From NCBI RefSeq assembly GCF_043497005.1, contig NZ_JBIEKE010000001.1, positions 930,001-994,000 on the forward strand: a DNA stretch of 64,000 bases. The letters are read 5' to 3'. This document shows, piece by piece, positions 49,985-58,964 of this stretch. Each line of letters starts with the position of its first letter. Positions within the stretch are counted from its first letter, which is position 1. The notes under the pieces are model-generated. The model saw only the letters and a program-made list of their open reading frames with translations. It was not told where the DNA came from and made no database searches. Position numbers and translations under genes: made by a program. This stretch comes from Halobacillus_A sp043497005. Lineage in GTDB: Bacteria; Bacillota; Bacilli; Bacillales; Halobacillaceae.

Positions 49985-52084
49985 ATGTCTAAAGATGAAG
50001 CAAAAGAGAAACAAAACCAGGATCATCCTCATAAAGAAAGCCATAATCATGAAGGGGAAGAGGTGACCGATGATCATTACTCTCATGAAGAACATAGTCA
50101 TGATCATGGAGGACACGATCATCATGACCACGGAGATATGATCGCGGATTTTAAGAAACGTTTTTATATTTCCTTATTATTGACAATTCCCATCCTTATT
50201 TTATCTCCAATGATTCAGGATTTTATGGGAGTGGATTGGCGATTTCCGTATGATCTGTGGATTTTATTTTGCCTCTCTACCATTGTCTTTTTCTATGGGG
50301 GGTGGCCGTTTCTTACAGGAGCATGGAGTGAGTTAAAACAAAAGAACCCAGGGATGATGACGTTAATCGGTTTAGCTATTTTTGTAGCGTACGGTTATAG
50401 CTCGCTCGTTGTGTTTGGATGGAGCGGGAATAACTTTTTCTGGGAACTTGCCACGTTAATTGATATTATGCTGCTTGGTCACTGGATAGAAATGCGCTCG
50501 ATCATGGGAGCATCCAATGCGCTGGAGCAGCTGGTGAAACTGATGCCGAATGAAGCCCATCGCGTGAAGGAAAACGGAGAAACAGAGGACGTTGCTGTTT
50601 CTGAGCTGGATGCGGGAGAACGAGTACTCGTCAAACCTGGAGAGAAAATTCCTGTAGACGGGGTGATTCAAGACGGGAAATCAGCGATTGATGAATCGAT
50701 GCTGACGGGTGAGTCTATGCCTGTAGAAAAAAATGTTGACGATGAAGTGATTGGCGGAGCTGTAAACCAGGAAGGCTCTTTAACCATTGAAGTGAAGAAA
50801 ACTGGGTATGAGACGTACCTCTCACAGGTGATTACATTAGTTAAAGAAGCGCAGGATTCGAAATCGAAAACCCAGGATTTAGCTAACCGAGCGGCAAAGT
50901 GGTTGTTTTACATCGCGTTAGCAGCCGGATTTGGAACCTTGTTTATCTGGCTCGCTTTAGGCTATGGCTTTGATATGGCCTTTGAACGTATGGTAACGGT
51001 CATGGTTATTTCCTGTCCCCACGCGCTTGGTTTGGCCGCTCCCCTTGTAGTGGCGGTATCCACATCGATTGCTGCCAAAAAAGGGTTGTTAATTAGAAAC
51101 CGTACCAATTTCGAAGGGGCCCGTCAGCTGAACGCTGTGGTTTTTGATAAAACCGGGACACTGACCAAAGGAGAATTCGGTGTTACCGATATCATTTCTT
51201 CTAACGATTTTACTGAAAATGAAGTTCTTCTCTGGGCAGCAAGTGCTGAACAGAATTCAGAGCATCCCCTTGCGGCAGGAGTCTTACAAGAAGCAAAGGA
51301 AAAAGAACTTACCTTGAAACAAGTTTCAGGCTTTGAGTCGATGACCGGAAAAGGGTTAAAAGGTACTGTAGAAGGAAAAGAAGTTCTCGTTGTCAGTCCA
51401 GGATACGTGAGCGAACAAGACATGACGTATGATCAACAGGCTTTTAACGATCTTTCAGAAAAAGGGAAAACGGTCGTATTTGTCATTATTGAGAAACAAC
51501 TAGCAGGTATGATTGCATTAGCAGATATGGTTCGTGACTCTGCTAAAGATGCAGTGGCCAGCCTTAAAGAGATGGACATCCATCCGATTATGCTGACAGG
51601 AGATAATCAGAAGGTTGCCGACTGGGTCGCAGAACAGATTGGGATTGAGGAAGTGTATGCGGAAGTACTCCCTCATCACAAATCCGATCAAATTAAAAAC
51701 ATCCAGCAGAAAGGCTGGAAGGTAGCTATGACAGGAGATGGCGTGAATGATGCCCCGGCTCTGGCTACCGCAGACTTAGGCATTGCCATCGGCAGCGGAA
51801 CGGACGTGGCAATGGAAACAGCTGATGTTGTTCTAGTGAAAAGCAATCCAAAGGATGTAGTCAGTATCATGGAATTATCCAGGCGTACGTACGGCAAAAT
51901 GGTGCAAAACCTATGGTGGGCTGCAGGCTATAATATAGCAGCCATCCCACTCGCCGCAGGAATTCTTGCCCCCATCGGCATTGTACTAAGCCCCGCAGTC
52001 GGAGCCGTACTAATGAGTCTCAGCACAATCATAGTCGCCATCAACGCAAAATTATTAGGTACCAGGTACAGAGAAGTCATCTAA
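49985..52084 (+). CDS. copB: CopB-type heavy-metal P-type ATPase
   Basis: P1B-type ATPase of 699 residues. A His-rich N-terminal tail (about 5-55) replaces the usual Cys-type metal domains. The membrane motif is Cys344-Pro-His (CPH), typical of the CopB/P1B-3 class that exports copper. Phosphorylation site is Asp388 in DKTGTLTKG, with TGES in the actuator and GDGVNDAPAL in the nucleotide domain. The last codons (GTRYREVI) come from an inserted GGTACC repeat at 52058. Start ATG 49985 has GGAGCAGGTG; upstream GTG 49964 is weaker. Confidence 0.93.
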   Translation: MSKDEAKEKQNQDHPHKESHNHEGEEVTDDHYSHEEHSHDHGGHDHHDHGDMIADFKKRFYISLLLTIPILILSPMIQDFMGVDWRFPYDLWILFCLSTIVFFYGGWPFLTGAWSELKQKNPGMMTLIGLAIFVAYGYSSLVVFGWSGNNFFWELATLIDIMLLGHWIEMRSIMGASNALEQLVKLMPNEAHRVKENGETEDVAVSELDAGERVLVKPGEKIPVDGVIQDGKSAIDESMLTGESMPVEKNVDDEVIGGAVNQEGSLTIEVKKTGYETYLSQVITLVKEAQDSKSKTQDLANRAAKWLFYIALAAGFGTLFIWLALGYGFDMAFERMVTVMVISCPHALGLAAPLVVAVSTSIAAKKGLLIRNRTNFEGARQLNAVVFDKTGTLTKGEFGVTDIISSNDFTENEVLLWAASAEQNSEHPLAAGVLQEAKEKELTLKQVSGFESMTGKGLKGTVEGKEVLVVSPGYVSEQDMTYDQQAFNDLSEKGKTVVFVIIEKQLAGMIALADMVRDSAKDAVASLKEMDIHPIMLTGDNQKVADWVAEQIGIEEVYAEVLPHHKSDQIKNIQQKGWKVAMTGDGVNDAPALATADLGIAIGSGTDVAMETADVVLVKSNPKDVVSIMELSRRTYGKMVQNLWWAAGYNIAAIPLAAGILAPIGIVLSPAVGAVLMSLSTIIVAINAKLLGTRYREVI

Positions 52085-52098
52085 GCGTACCTGGTACC
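52058..52098. repeat. GGTACC-type inverted repeat, copy 4, overlapping the copB end
   Basis: Perfect 12-bp arms GGTACCAGGTAC (52058-52069) and GTACCTGGTACC (52087-52098) with a 17-base loop that contains the copB stop codon. The left arm is translated as part of the CopB C-terminus. The right arm is followed by an A-run, so it is not a normal terminator on the plus strand. Confidence 0.9.
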
Positions 52099-52183
52099 AA
52101 AAAAGTATTTAAAAATCATTTTTTACACTGACAAATCTTCTTTTTGATTGCATAATCTTTCTCTGTTGATTAGACTAAAGTTA

Positions 52184-52197
52184 TGAAACTGATTTCA
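52184..52197. promoter_or_regulatory. Degenerate operator before the alpha-glucoside regulator
   Basis: TGAAACTGATTTCA resembles the three TGAAACCGATATCA operators before the substrate-binding gene, with two differences. It probably allows autoregulation. Confidence 0.45.
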
Positions 52198-52218
52198 TAT
52201 ATCGATGGAGTGATGTGG

Positions 52219-53211
52219 ATGCCTACGATTTCGGATGTGGCAAAGTTATCGGGTTTGTCGAAAGCAACTGTTTCCCGGGTGATTAACAATCATCCTTATA
52301 TTGCAAAAGAAAAACGGGAGCGCGTGGAACAGGCGATGAAAGAGCTCGGCTATGTACCTAATCCGTCAGCACGAAGGCTGCGGGGATCGACGACGAGCAC
52401 GATAGGTGTAATTGTTCCAAGAATCGTTAACCCGTTTTTTTCGTATTTAGTCAACTCGATTGAACAAGCGGCATATAAAAACAATTATCAGGTGTTGATG
52501 TTTCAAAGCAACGAAAAGAAAGATAAAGAACTATACTTTCTTAATCTGCTCAAGAATCGCCAGGTGGACGGCCTGATTATGACAGCGATCGAAAACGACT
52601 GGGAAGTGATTGAGCCTTATACGAAATTTGGTCCCATCGTGCTGTGTAACGAATACTTAACGCACTCGAACGCACCAATCGTTCGTCTGGACCAATCGAA
52701 GGCCGCCTATATCGGCACAAAACATTTGATTGATAAGGGTCATACGAAGATTGGGTATTGTACCGGCGGCTTATTTGCGGAGGATGGGAAGGACAAGGAT
52801 CGCAACAATGGCTATCAGCACGCGCTTTCCGAAGCAGGGCTCAGCATTCATACGAACTGGATTTTCATTAATAAACATACGATTGATGATGGTAGAAAAG
52901 TGATGAAGCAGCTCCTTGAAATGGCTGACCGACCGACGGCTATTTTTACAGGCAGCGATGAAATCGCCGCTGGTGTCATCATGGAAGCGAAGGAAAACGG
53001 GGTACGTGTTCCGGAGGATCTGGCGGTCATGGGATTTGACGATCAACCGGTCGCTGAGATGTTGGAGCCAAAACTAACGACAATTCGTCAGCCGGTAGAT
53101 GAATTAGGTGAGAAATCGGTGGCTCAGCTGATTGCAGCTATGAATAGCAAGGAAACAGTTCCTGAAAATATTGAACTGCCTGTAGAACTGCTTGTTAGAA
53201 AATCTACTTAA
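52219..53211 (+). CDS. LacI-family regulator of the alpha-glucoside operon
   Basis: Regulator of 330 residues: HTH (TISDVAKLSGLSKATVSRVIN), hinge (VPNPSARRLRG) and a PBP-like sugar sensor domain (NPFFSYLVNSIEQAAYKNNY..., VMGFDDQPVAEMLEP). I start at ATG 52219, since GGAGTGAT is at proper distance; ATG 52213 is possible. Three identical operator-like sites lie between it and the transporter genes, so it most likely represses them in the absence of the sugar. Confidence 0.93.
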   Translation: MPTISDVAKLSGLSKATVSRVINNHPYIAKEKRERVEQAMKELGYVPNPSARRLRGSTTSTIGVIVPRIVNPFFSYLVNSIEQAAYKNNYQVLMFQSNEKKDKELYFLNLLKNRQVDGLIMTAIENDWEVIEPYTKFGPIVLCNEYLTHSNAPIVRLDQSKAAYIGTKHLIDKGHTKIGYCTGGLFAEDGKDKDRNNGYQHALSEAGLSIHTNWIFINKHTIDDGRKVMKQLLEMADRPTAIFTGSDEIAAGVIMEAKENGVRVPEDLAVMGFDDQPVAEMLEPKLTTIRQPVDELGEKSVAQLIAAMNSKETVPENIELPVELLVRKST

Positions 53212-53226
53212 TTTTCAAAAAAACTA

Positions 53227-53255
53227 TTGAAACCGATATCATGATGACGTATACT
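53227..53255 (+). promoter_or_regulatory. Promoter of the alpha-glucoside operon with overlapping operator
   Basis: TTGAAA (53227-53232), a 17-bp spacer and TATACT (53250-53255) form a good sigma A promoter. The first operator (TGAAACCGATATCA, 53228-53241) covers the -35 and spacer, so binding would block RNA polymerase. Confidence 0.75.
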
Positions 53256-53305
53256 TTACGTAGAAATAAATTGTGACTATTGGTTTCTTATTTTTTTGAT
53301 AAATA

Positions 53306-53322
53306 TGAAACCGATATCACAT
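53306..53322. promoter_or_regulatory. Second LacI-type operator
   Basis: TGAAACCGATATCACAT, same 14-bp core as at 53228 and 53409. Downstream of the promoter. Confidence 0.7.
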
Positions 53323-53408
53323 GCATTTGTTGTCACGAGTAGCCAGGTTGGTGTTGGGGAATGGTTTGAAGACTGAGTTGTTATAAGGTTTTTTATTTTA
53401 TCTTTTTG

Positions 53409-53425
53409 TGAAACCGATATCACAT
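53409..53425. promoter_or_regulatory. Third LacI-type operator
   Basis: TGAAACCGATATCACAT, identical over 17 bases to the second operator, 24 bases before the binding-protein start. Confidence 0.7.
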
Positions 53426-53448
53426 AAACAAAGGAAGTGTTCAGTCAA

Positions 53449-54723
53449 ATGAAGAAAATGATGATGGTAGTTGCAGCTTCTCTATGGTTAACAGGGTGTT
53501 CGTTTTCCTCCGGCGGTTCCGGTGAAGGTTCAGAAGATCAGGTGACGGTGGAAATTTATCAAGGAAAAGTCGAATTTAAAGATCAGTTTGAAGCGCTTGC
53601 CGAGCAATATGAATCAGAAAACCCGAATGTAAATATTGAAATTACAAGTGTCGGGGGCGGAAACGATTATGCGGGATCGCTGAAAACAAGATTTGCTTCT
53701 GGGGATGAACCTGAAATCTTCAGTGTTGCCGGCCCTACAGAATCTGAGAGTTTTGAACAGTATTTAGCGGATTTATCTGATACAGCATCGGCTGACGCCG
53801 CGCTTGAAGGTACGCTTGAACCCGTGACTAAAGACGGGGAAGTTCGCGGTCTTCCTTTTAACCAGGAAGGATACGGATTAATCTACAACAAGCGTGTATT
53901 TGAAGAAGCAGGTGTGAACGCTGAAGAGATTAAATCTTATGAAGACTTAGAGAGTGCTGTGGAAGAACTGGACAGTCAAAAAGAAGATTTAGGATTAGAA
54001 GCCGTTTTTGCTTTCCCGGCTAAAGAAAAATGGGTTCCTGGAAGCCATCTATCGAATGTATTTATAGCGCCGGAATTTGATCAACAAGTTTTGAATGCTT
54101 ATGAAGCAGACAGTGTAGATTTTGAAAAAGGCGGCGAGTTTAAAAAAATGATTGATCTGCAAAATGATTATTCGATTCAGCCTAGCTTGACGCTGGATTA
54201 CTCTCAACAGGTAGAGCAGCATTTTTCTCTAGAGGAAGTGGCGATTATTCAGCAGGGGAATTGGATTTATCCGTCGGTTGAACAGATGGATCCTGAATTT
54301 GCCGAAGAAAACATGGGGATTATTCCTATTCCCGTCGAAGGGTTCGAAGGCAAGATGCCTGTTGGAATTCCGAACTACTGGGGTGTGAATAAGAATAGCG
54401 GCGAAGAAGAAGTGCAAGCGTCTAAGGATTTTATTGACTTTATGTACACGTCTGAAGCCGGCAAGGAAGCAGTTCTTCAAGAATTAAAGTTTATCCCTGC
54501 TTATGAAGGTTTCGATACGGAAAATATCGCGGATCCGTTGTCAAAAGAAATTTATAAATACGCGTCTGAAGGAGATACGATCGGCTGGGTTCTCCTTGGC
54601 TATCCGGGCACGTGGGGCGAGGATATCGGCGGTTATATTCAGGAATATGTAAGTGGAGATATGACGTGGGACGAGGTGGAAGAAAAGTCCATCAGCCGCT
54701 GGGAGAACTACAGACAGGATTAA
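53449..54723 (+). CDS. Sugar ABC transporter substrate-binding lipoprotein
   Basis: Extracytoplasmic solute-binding protein of 424 residues, family 1. Signal peptide with lipobox LTGC at about residue 15-18, then an acidic linker and a bacterial extracellular solute-binding domain (EIYQGKVEFKDQFEALAEQYESENPNVNIEI; IGWVLLGYPGTWGEDIGGY). Likely binds maltose, isomaltose or another alpha-glucoside, since it is followed by a GH13 enzyme gene. Start ATG 53449; a GTG four codons earlier sits on the ribosome site (AAGGAAGTG). Confidence 0.92.
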   Translation: MKKMMMVVAASLWLTGCSFSSGGSGEGSEDQVTVEIYQGKVEFKDQFEALAEQYESENPNVNIEITSVGGGNDYAGSLKTRFASGDEPEIFSVAGPTESESFEQYLADLSDTASADAALEGTLEPVTKDGEVRGLPFNQEGYGLIYNKRVFEEAGVNAEEIKSYEDLESAVEELDSQKEDLGLEAVFAFPAKEKWVPGSHLSNVFIAPEFDQQVLNAYEADSVDFEKGGEFKKMIDLQNDYSIQPSLTLDYSQQVEQHFSLEEVAIIQQGNWIYPSVEQMDPEFAEENMGIIPIPVEGFEGKMPVGIPNYWGVNKNSGEEEVQASKDFIDFMYTSEAGKEAVLQELKFIPAYEGFDTENIADPLSKEIYKYASEGDTIGWVLLGYPGTWGEDIGGYIQEYVSGDMTWDEVEEKSISRWENYRQD

Positions 54724-54735
54724 ATAAAATGTGAA

Positions 54736-54769
54736 GAGGAGCTAACAGCTTAGGTTGTTAGCTCTCCTC
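54736..54769 (+). other. Intercistronic hairpin after the binding-protein gene
   Basis: Stem GAGGAGCTAACA / TGTTAGCTCTCCTC with a 2-base bulge and small loop, followed by ATTTAAA rather than a T-run. Such hairpins usually protect the binding-protein mRNA and reduce read-through to the permeases. Confidence 0.6.
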
Positions 54770-54793
54770 ATTTAAAAATGCAAGGAGGCTGTT

Positions 54794-55654
54794 ATGAGTA
54801 ATCGGACGCTTTCATTTTGGTTGTTTCTTACCCCTGTTTTACTTGGCTTAAGCATTGTTGTGGTGATTCCGTTTCTTTACGGACTGGTCTATTCGTTTAC
54901 CGATTGGAACGGGTTAAGGGCGGATCAATTTATCGGATGGCAGAACTACATCCGTTTGTTTCAGGAAGATGAGTTTATGCAGGCTGTCTGGTTTACGACC
55001 AAATTTGCCTTTGTCACAGTGATTTTATTAAACCTTTTTGGTCTCGGGCTTGCTTTAATCGTAACCCGTAATATTAAATCAGGTAATTTGCTGCGTACGA
55101 TCTTCTTTATGCCGAACTTAATCGGCGGGCTGATTCTCGGGTTCATCTGGCAGTTTATTTTTATCAGCGTGTTCGGGGATATTGGCGGTCTCACGGGAAT
55201 TGAAGGATTTAACGGCTGGCTCTCAACCGCGAACACGGGGTTCTGGGGGATCGTCATTCTTACCTGCTGGCAGATGGCCGGCTACATTATGATCATTTAC
55301 ATTGCGTACCTTGAGAATATCCCGAAAGATTTAATTGAAGCGGCGAAAATTGACGGCGCGAGTGCCTTTCAGCGTTTTAAGAATATCACTTTTCCACTGG
55401 TGGCTCCGGCCTTTACAATCAGTATGTTTCTAACGCTGTCGATGTCGTTTAAAATTTACGACCAGAACCTATCGTTAACGAACGGCGGCCCTGCCAATCA
55501 AACGCAGATGGTGGCGATGGACATCGTTAATACAGCGTTCTCAGATAACGACATGGCTTACGCGCAGGCGAAGGCGGTCATTTTCTTCCTTATTGTTTCA
55601 GTTGTTGCATTAACGCAGGTCTATTACAACAAAAAGCGAGAGGTGCAAATGTAA
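54794..55654 (+). CDS. Sugar ABC transporter permease (MalF-type)
   Basis: Membrane subunit of 286 residues with six hydrophobic segments and the EAA motif (LIEAAKIDGASAFQRFKNITFPLVAP). Start ATG 54794 follows AAGGAGG. The stop codon overlaps the start of the second permease. No ATPase gene lies in the operon, so a shared MsmX-type ATPase encoded elsewhere is likely. Confidence 0.93.
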   Translation: MSNRTLSFWLFLTPVLLGLSIVVVIPFLYGLVYSFTDWNGLRADQFIGWQNYIRLFQEDEFMQAVWFTTKFAFVTVILLNLFGLGLALIVTRNIKSGNLLRTIFFMPNLIGGLILGFIWQFIFISVFGDIGGLTGIEGFNGWLSTANTGFWGIVILTCWQMAGYIMIIYIAYLENIPKDLIEAAKIDGASAFQRFKNITFPLVAPAFTISMFLTLSMSFKIYDQNLSLTNGGPANQTQMVAMDIVNTAFSDNDMAYAQAKAVIFFLIVSVVALTQVYYNKKREVQM

Positions 55655-56478
55655 TGAAGAAAAACTACGAGAAGCGGAACTTATTCTCCATCGAAATTCT
55701 CGGATTAGTGCTGGGACTTTTATGGATTGCCCCCTTTTACTTAATGATTGTGAATGCGTTTAAAACGAAGCGCGATATTTTCACAGGCGTTCTCGGGTTT
55801 CCAGAAGAATGGATTACTGAAAACTTTGTGGAAGCATTTATTGATCTTGAATTTCTAAAGTCGCTGTTTAATTCGACTTTGATTACGGGCGTCAGCGTAG
55901 CCGTCATCATTCTCTTTTCCTCGATGGCCGGCTACGCGCTGGCACGAAATAAAAGTAAGCTGAGCGGCGTGATGTTTTTCGTGTTTGTGGCAGCGATGCT
56001 GATTCCGTTTCAGTCTGTGATGATTCCGTTAGTTGCCTTGTTTGGACAGGCTGATATGTTAAACGCCGGTGGATTAATCTTCATGTACTTAGGGTTTGGG
56101 TGCAGTTTATCTATTTTCCTATACCACGGAGCGATGACGGGAGTATCGAAGTCGATGGATGAAGCGGCAATTATCGATGGAGCGAATCGATTTCAATTGT
56201 TCTGGTGGATCATTTTCCCTTTATTAAAACCGATATCCGTTACAGTTGGAATTTTAAATGTCATTTGGATTTGGAACGACTATTTGCTGCCTTCCCTTGT
56301 TTTAAGTGAGGCCAATGCGACCATCCCGTTGAAAATGTTTTTCTTCTTTGGTCAATATACGAAGCAGTGGCATTTGGCGTTAGCTGGGTTAACGATTGCG
56401 ATCATCCCTGTCATTATTGGCTACTTTTTTGCCCAGAAACAAATCATTGCCGGGGTTTCTGAAGGAGCCGTGAAGTAA
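55654..56478 (+). CDS. Sugar ABC transporter permease (MalG-type)
   Basis: Membrane subunit of 274 residues, six hydrophobic segments, EAA motif MDEAAIIDGANRFQLFWWIIFPLLKP, typical of MalG/carbohydrate permeases. The start codon overlaps the stop of the first permease (TAATG), and AGAGGTG serves as ribosome site. Confidence 0.93.
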   Translation: MKKNYEKRNLFSIEILGLVLGLLWIAPFYLMIVNAFKTKRDIFTGVLGFPEEWITENFVEAFIDLEFLKSLFNSTLITGVSVAVIILFSSMAGYALARNKSKLSGVMFFVFVAAMLIPFQSVMIPLVALFGQADMLNAGGLIFMYLGFGCSLSIFLYHGAMTGVSKSMDEAAIIDGANRFQLFWWIIFPLLKPISVTVGILNVIWIWNDYLLPSLVLSEANATIPLKMFFFFGQYTKQWHLALAGLTIAIIPVIIGYFFAQKQIIAGVSEGAVK

Positions 56479-56507
56479 CGAAGAGAAAGAAGCAGGAGGT
56501 TAGGGAA

Positions 56508-57953
56508 ATGAAAAGAAAATGGTGGAAAGAAGCGGTCGCTTATCAAATCTACCCACGCAGTTTTATGGATTCAAATGGTGATGGTATCGGTGACCTGCAA
56601 GGCATCCTCTCTAAACTGGATTACTTGCAAGATCTGGGCGTTGATGTGATCTGGATTTGTCCAGTTTATCCATCCCCAAACGATGACAATGGCTATGACA
56701 TCAGTGACTTTAAGGGAATTATGAGTGAATTTGGGACAATGGAAGACTTTGACGAGCTGCTGAATGAAATTCATAAACGAGGCATGAGGCTGATTATGGA
56801 TTTGGTTATCAATCATACGTCAGATGAACACCCGTGGTTTATAGAATCGAAGTCATCCAAAGATAATCCGTACCGGGATTTTTACATTTGGCTTCCTGGT
56901 AAAGATGGAAAGGAACCGAACAATTGGGCTTCTATTTTTGAAGGATCCGCCTGGGCTTCATTTGACGGACACCGCAATCAGCAAGGAATTCAGACCTATT
57001 TAGAAGAATTGAAGGACCGAACCTTTTCCCGCTACGATATTATGACGGTAGGTGAAGCGAATGGTGTTAGTGTCGATGAAGCCAATGAATGGGTTGGCGA
57101 GAAAGATGGAAAATTTAATATGATTTTTCAATTTGAACATACCGATTTGTGGGGGAAAGAAGGCAAGAAAAGCCTGGATATTCACACTTTAAAACGCATT
57201 TTCACAAAATGGCAGACGGCGCTTGATGGATCAGGATGGAACGCTCTGTTTTTAGAGAATCATGACCTCCCCCGTTCGGTGTCGGTATGGGGTAATGATG
57301 AAAAGTATCATACAGCCTCAAGCAAATGCTTAGCTGCTTTTTATTTTTTGATGCAGGGCACCCCGTTTATTTATCAAGGTCAGGAAATCGGAATGACGAA
57401 TGTGCATTTCCCGACGATTGACGACTATGACGACGTTGCTGCCAAGAACCTTTATCAGTATGAAACAGCCAGTGGGAAGAGTCATGAAAAAGTAATGGAA
57501 GCGATTTGGCACTGTGGTCGCGACAATTCACGGACACCGATGCAGTGGTCAGCAGAAAAGAATGCCGGATTTACGTCAGGAACTCCGTGGATAAAAGTAA
57601 ACCCCAATAACAAGCAGCTTAACGTAGAAGAATCGATGGCAAGGAGCGGTTCCATCTATCACTTCTATAAACAGCTGATTCAGTTGCGAAAAGACCATCC
57701 CGCATTAATTTATGGAAGTTTTCAGCTCGAACTTCCTGAGCACGATCAAATTTTTGCTTATTCGAGGAACTTCAAAGGAGAAACGTTTGTGGTCATGGCT
57801 AATTTAACAGAAACGCATGCTCCTACAGAAGCTTTTGGGAAGGATTATGCAAGTGAGCTGTACTTGAGTAACTATGAAGAAGCTGCTTTAGAAGAAACTG
57901 TTTTACAGCCTTTTGAAACACGGGTTTTTCAATTAAAGGGGACACTTATCTAA
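56508..57953 (+). CDS. GH13 alpha-glucosidase with an internal deletion
   Basis: Oligo-1,6-glucosidase/alpha-glucosidase type enzyme. It starts as usual (WWKEAVAYQIYPRSFMDSNGDGIGDLQGI) and keeps the general acid Glu183 (TVGEANG) and Asp253 (LENHDLPRS). The usual length is about 550 residues; this has 481. After GSAW (146-149) the sequence jumps to ASFDGHRNQQGIQTYLEEL, so about 65-70 residues with the GFR(M/I)D nucleophile region are missing in frame. If the sequence is correct the enzyme is dead. Start ATG 56508 after GCAGGAGG. Confidence 0.85.
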   Translation: MKRKWWKEAVAYQIYPRSFMDSNGDGIGDLQGILSKLDYLQDLGVDVIWICPVYPSPNDDNGYDISDFKGIMSEFGTMEDFDELLNEIHKRGMRLIMDLVINHTSDEHPWFIESKSSKDNPYRDFYIWLPGKDGKEPNNWASIFEGSAWASFDGHRNQQGIQTYLEELKDRTFSRYDIMTVGEANGVSVDEANEWVGEKDGKFNMIFQFEHTDLWGKEGKKSLDIHTLKRIFTKWQTALDGSGWNALFLENHDLPRSVSVWGNDEKYHTASSKCLAAFYFLMQGTPFIYQGQEIGMTNVHFPTIDDYDDVAAKNLYQYETASGKSHEKVMEAIWHCGRDNSRTPMQWSAEKNAGFTSGTPWIKVNPNNKQLNVEESMARSGSIYHFYKQLIQLRKDHPALIYGSFQLELPEHDQIFAYSRNFKGETFVVMANLTETHAPTEAFGKDYASELYLSNYEEAALEETVLQPFETRVFQLKGTLI

Positions 57954-57972
57954 TTGGTAAGTGTCTTTTTCA
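57941..57972 (+). terminator. Rho-independent terminator of the alpha-glucoside operon
   Basis: 8-bp stem GACACTTA/TAAGTGTC overlapping the stop codon, then TTTTTC. Confidence 0.85.
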
Positions 57973-58052
57973 TGGAAATATTTACGAAACTTTTCCATAA
58001 GAGTCGCGTAGATAAAATAGTGGAGTCCGAATGAGGAGAAGGAGAGGAAGCT

Positions 58053-58964
58053 ATGGAGCAGGTGATATCGGTAGAACATATGACCAAGTCTTACGGGAGC
58101 GTTCAAGCGTTAAAAGGCGTATCATTTCAAGTCCATAAAGGAGAAATCTTTGGAATAATTGGCCCAAACGGGGCGGGAAAGACAACCACTCTTGAGATTC
58201 TAGAAGGTATTCAAAAAGCTGACAGCGGTGAAGTCGATGTACTCGGTCTGAAACCGAGCAGTCAATTAAAGCAGCTCAATCATCGCATCGGTGTTCAGTT
58301 TCAGGCTACGTCGATTCAAAAAAAAATGAAAGTGAAAGAAGCGCTTGATTTGTTTTCTTCTTTTTACCATGGTGCTTCTCAAAAGGAAGAGCTCATAAAG
58401 ATACTCGGATTGGGTGAGAAGCTCAATTCTCATTTCGCTGATTTATCAGGGGGATGGAAGCAGCGTGTGACGCTGGCGTTAGCTACGCTTCATAAGCCAG
58501 AGCTTTTGTTTTTGGATGAGCCTAGTATGGGACTTGATCCGCATGCCCGTCGGGAAATGTGGTCAATGATTCGTTTATTGAGGGATCAGGGAAGCACGAT
58601 TGTCCTAACGACACATTATATGGAAGAAGCAGAGAAGCTTTGTGACCGCGTCGCTATGATTTATAGCGGGGAATTGAAGGCGGTAGATACACCGAAGGAA
58701 TTGTTGAATAATAATGCCGCCCATTACTTACTGTTTGAAAGTGAACAATTGCATAAGGAAGATCTGATGATGTTTCCTGACGTGATCCGTGTAGAACAGG
58801 AGCAGCATAGTTTTAAAGTGTTTAGTGATGATCTGCAAAAGACGGCCTACTATATTTTTTCCTTTTGCCACGAAGAAGAACTCACCATCAGCAACTTCCA
58901 ATTTGAAAAAGGGTCCCTGGATGATTTATTTGTCCAGTACTTGAAAAAGGAGCATGCCGAATGA
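58053..58964 (+). CDS. ABC exporter ATP-binding protein
   Basis: ATPase of 303 residues: Walker A GPNGAGKTT, signature LSGGWKQRV, Walker B LLFLDEPSMGLDP, H-loop TTHYMEEAEK. First gene of a two-gene exporter, overlapping the permease by four bases (ATGA). Start ATG 58053 has AGGAAG. Substrate unknown. Confidence 0.92.
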   Translation: MEQVISVEHMTKSYGSVQALKGVSFQVHKGEIFGIIGPNGAGKTTTLEILEGIQKADSGEVDVLGLKPSSQLKQLNHRIGVQFQATSIQKKMKVKEALDLFSSFYHGASQKEELIKILGLGEKLNSHFADLSGGWKQRVTLALATLHKPELLFLDEPSMGLDPHARREMWSMIRLLRDQGSTIVLTTHYMEEAEKLCDRVAMIYSGELKAVDTPKELLNNNAAHYLLFESEQLHKEDLMMFPDVIRVEQEQHSFKVFSDDLQKTAYYIFSFCHEEELTISNFQFEKGSLDDLFVQYLKKEHAE

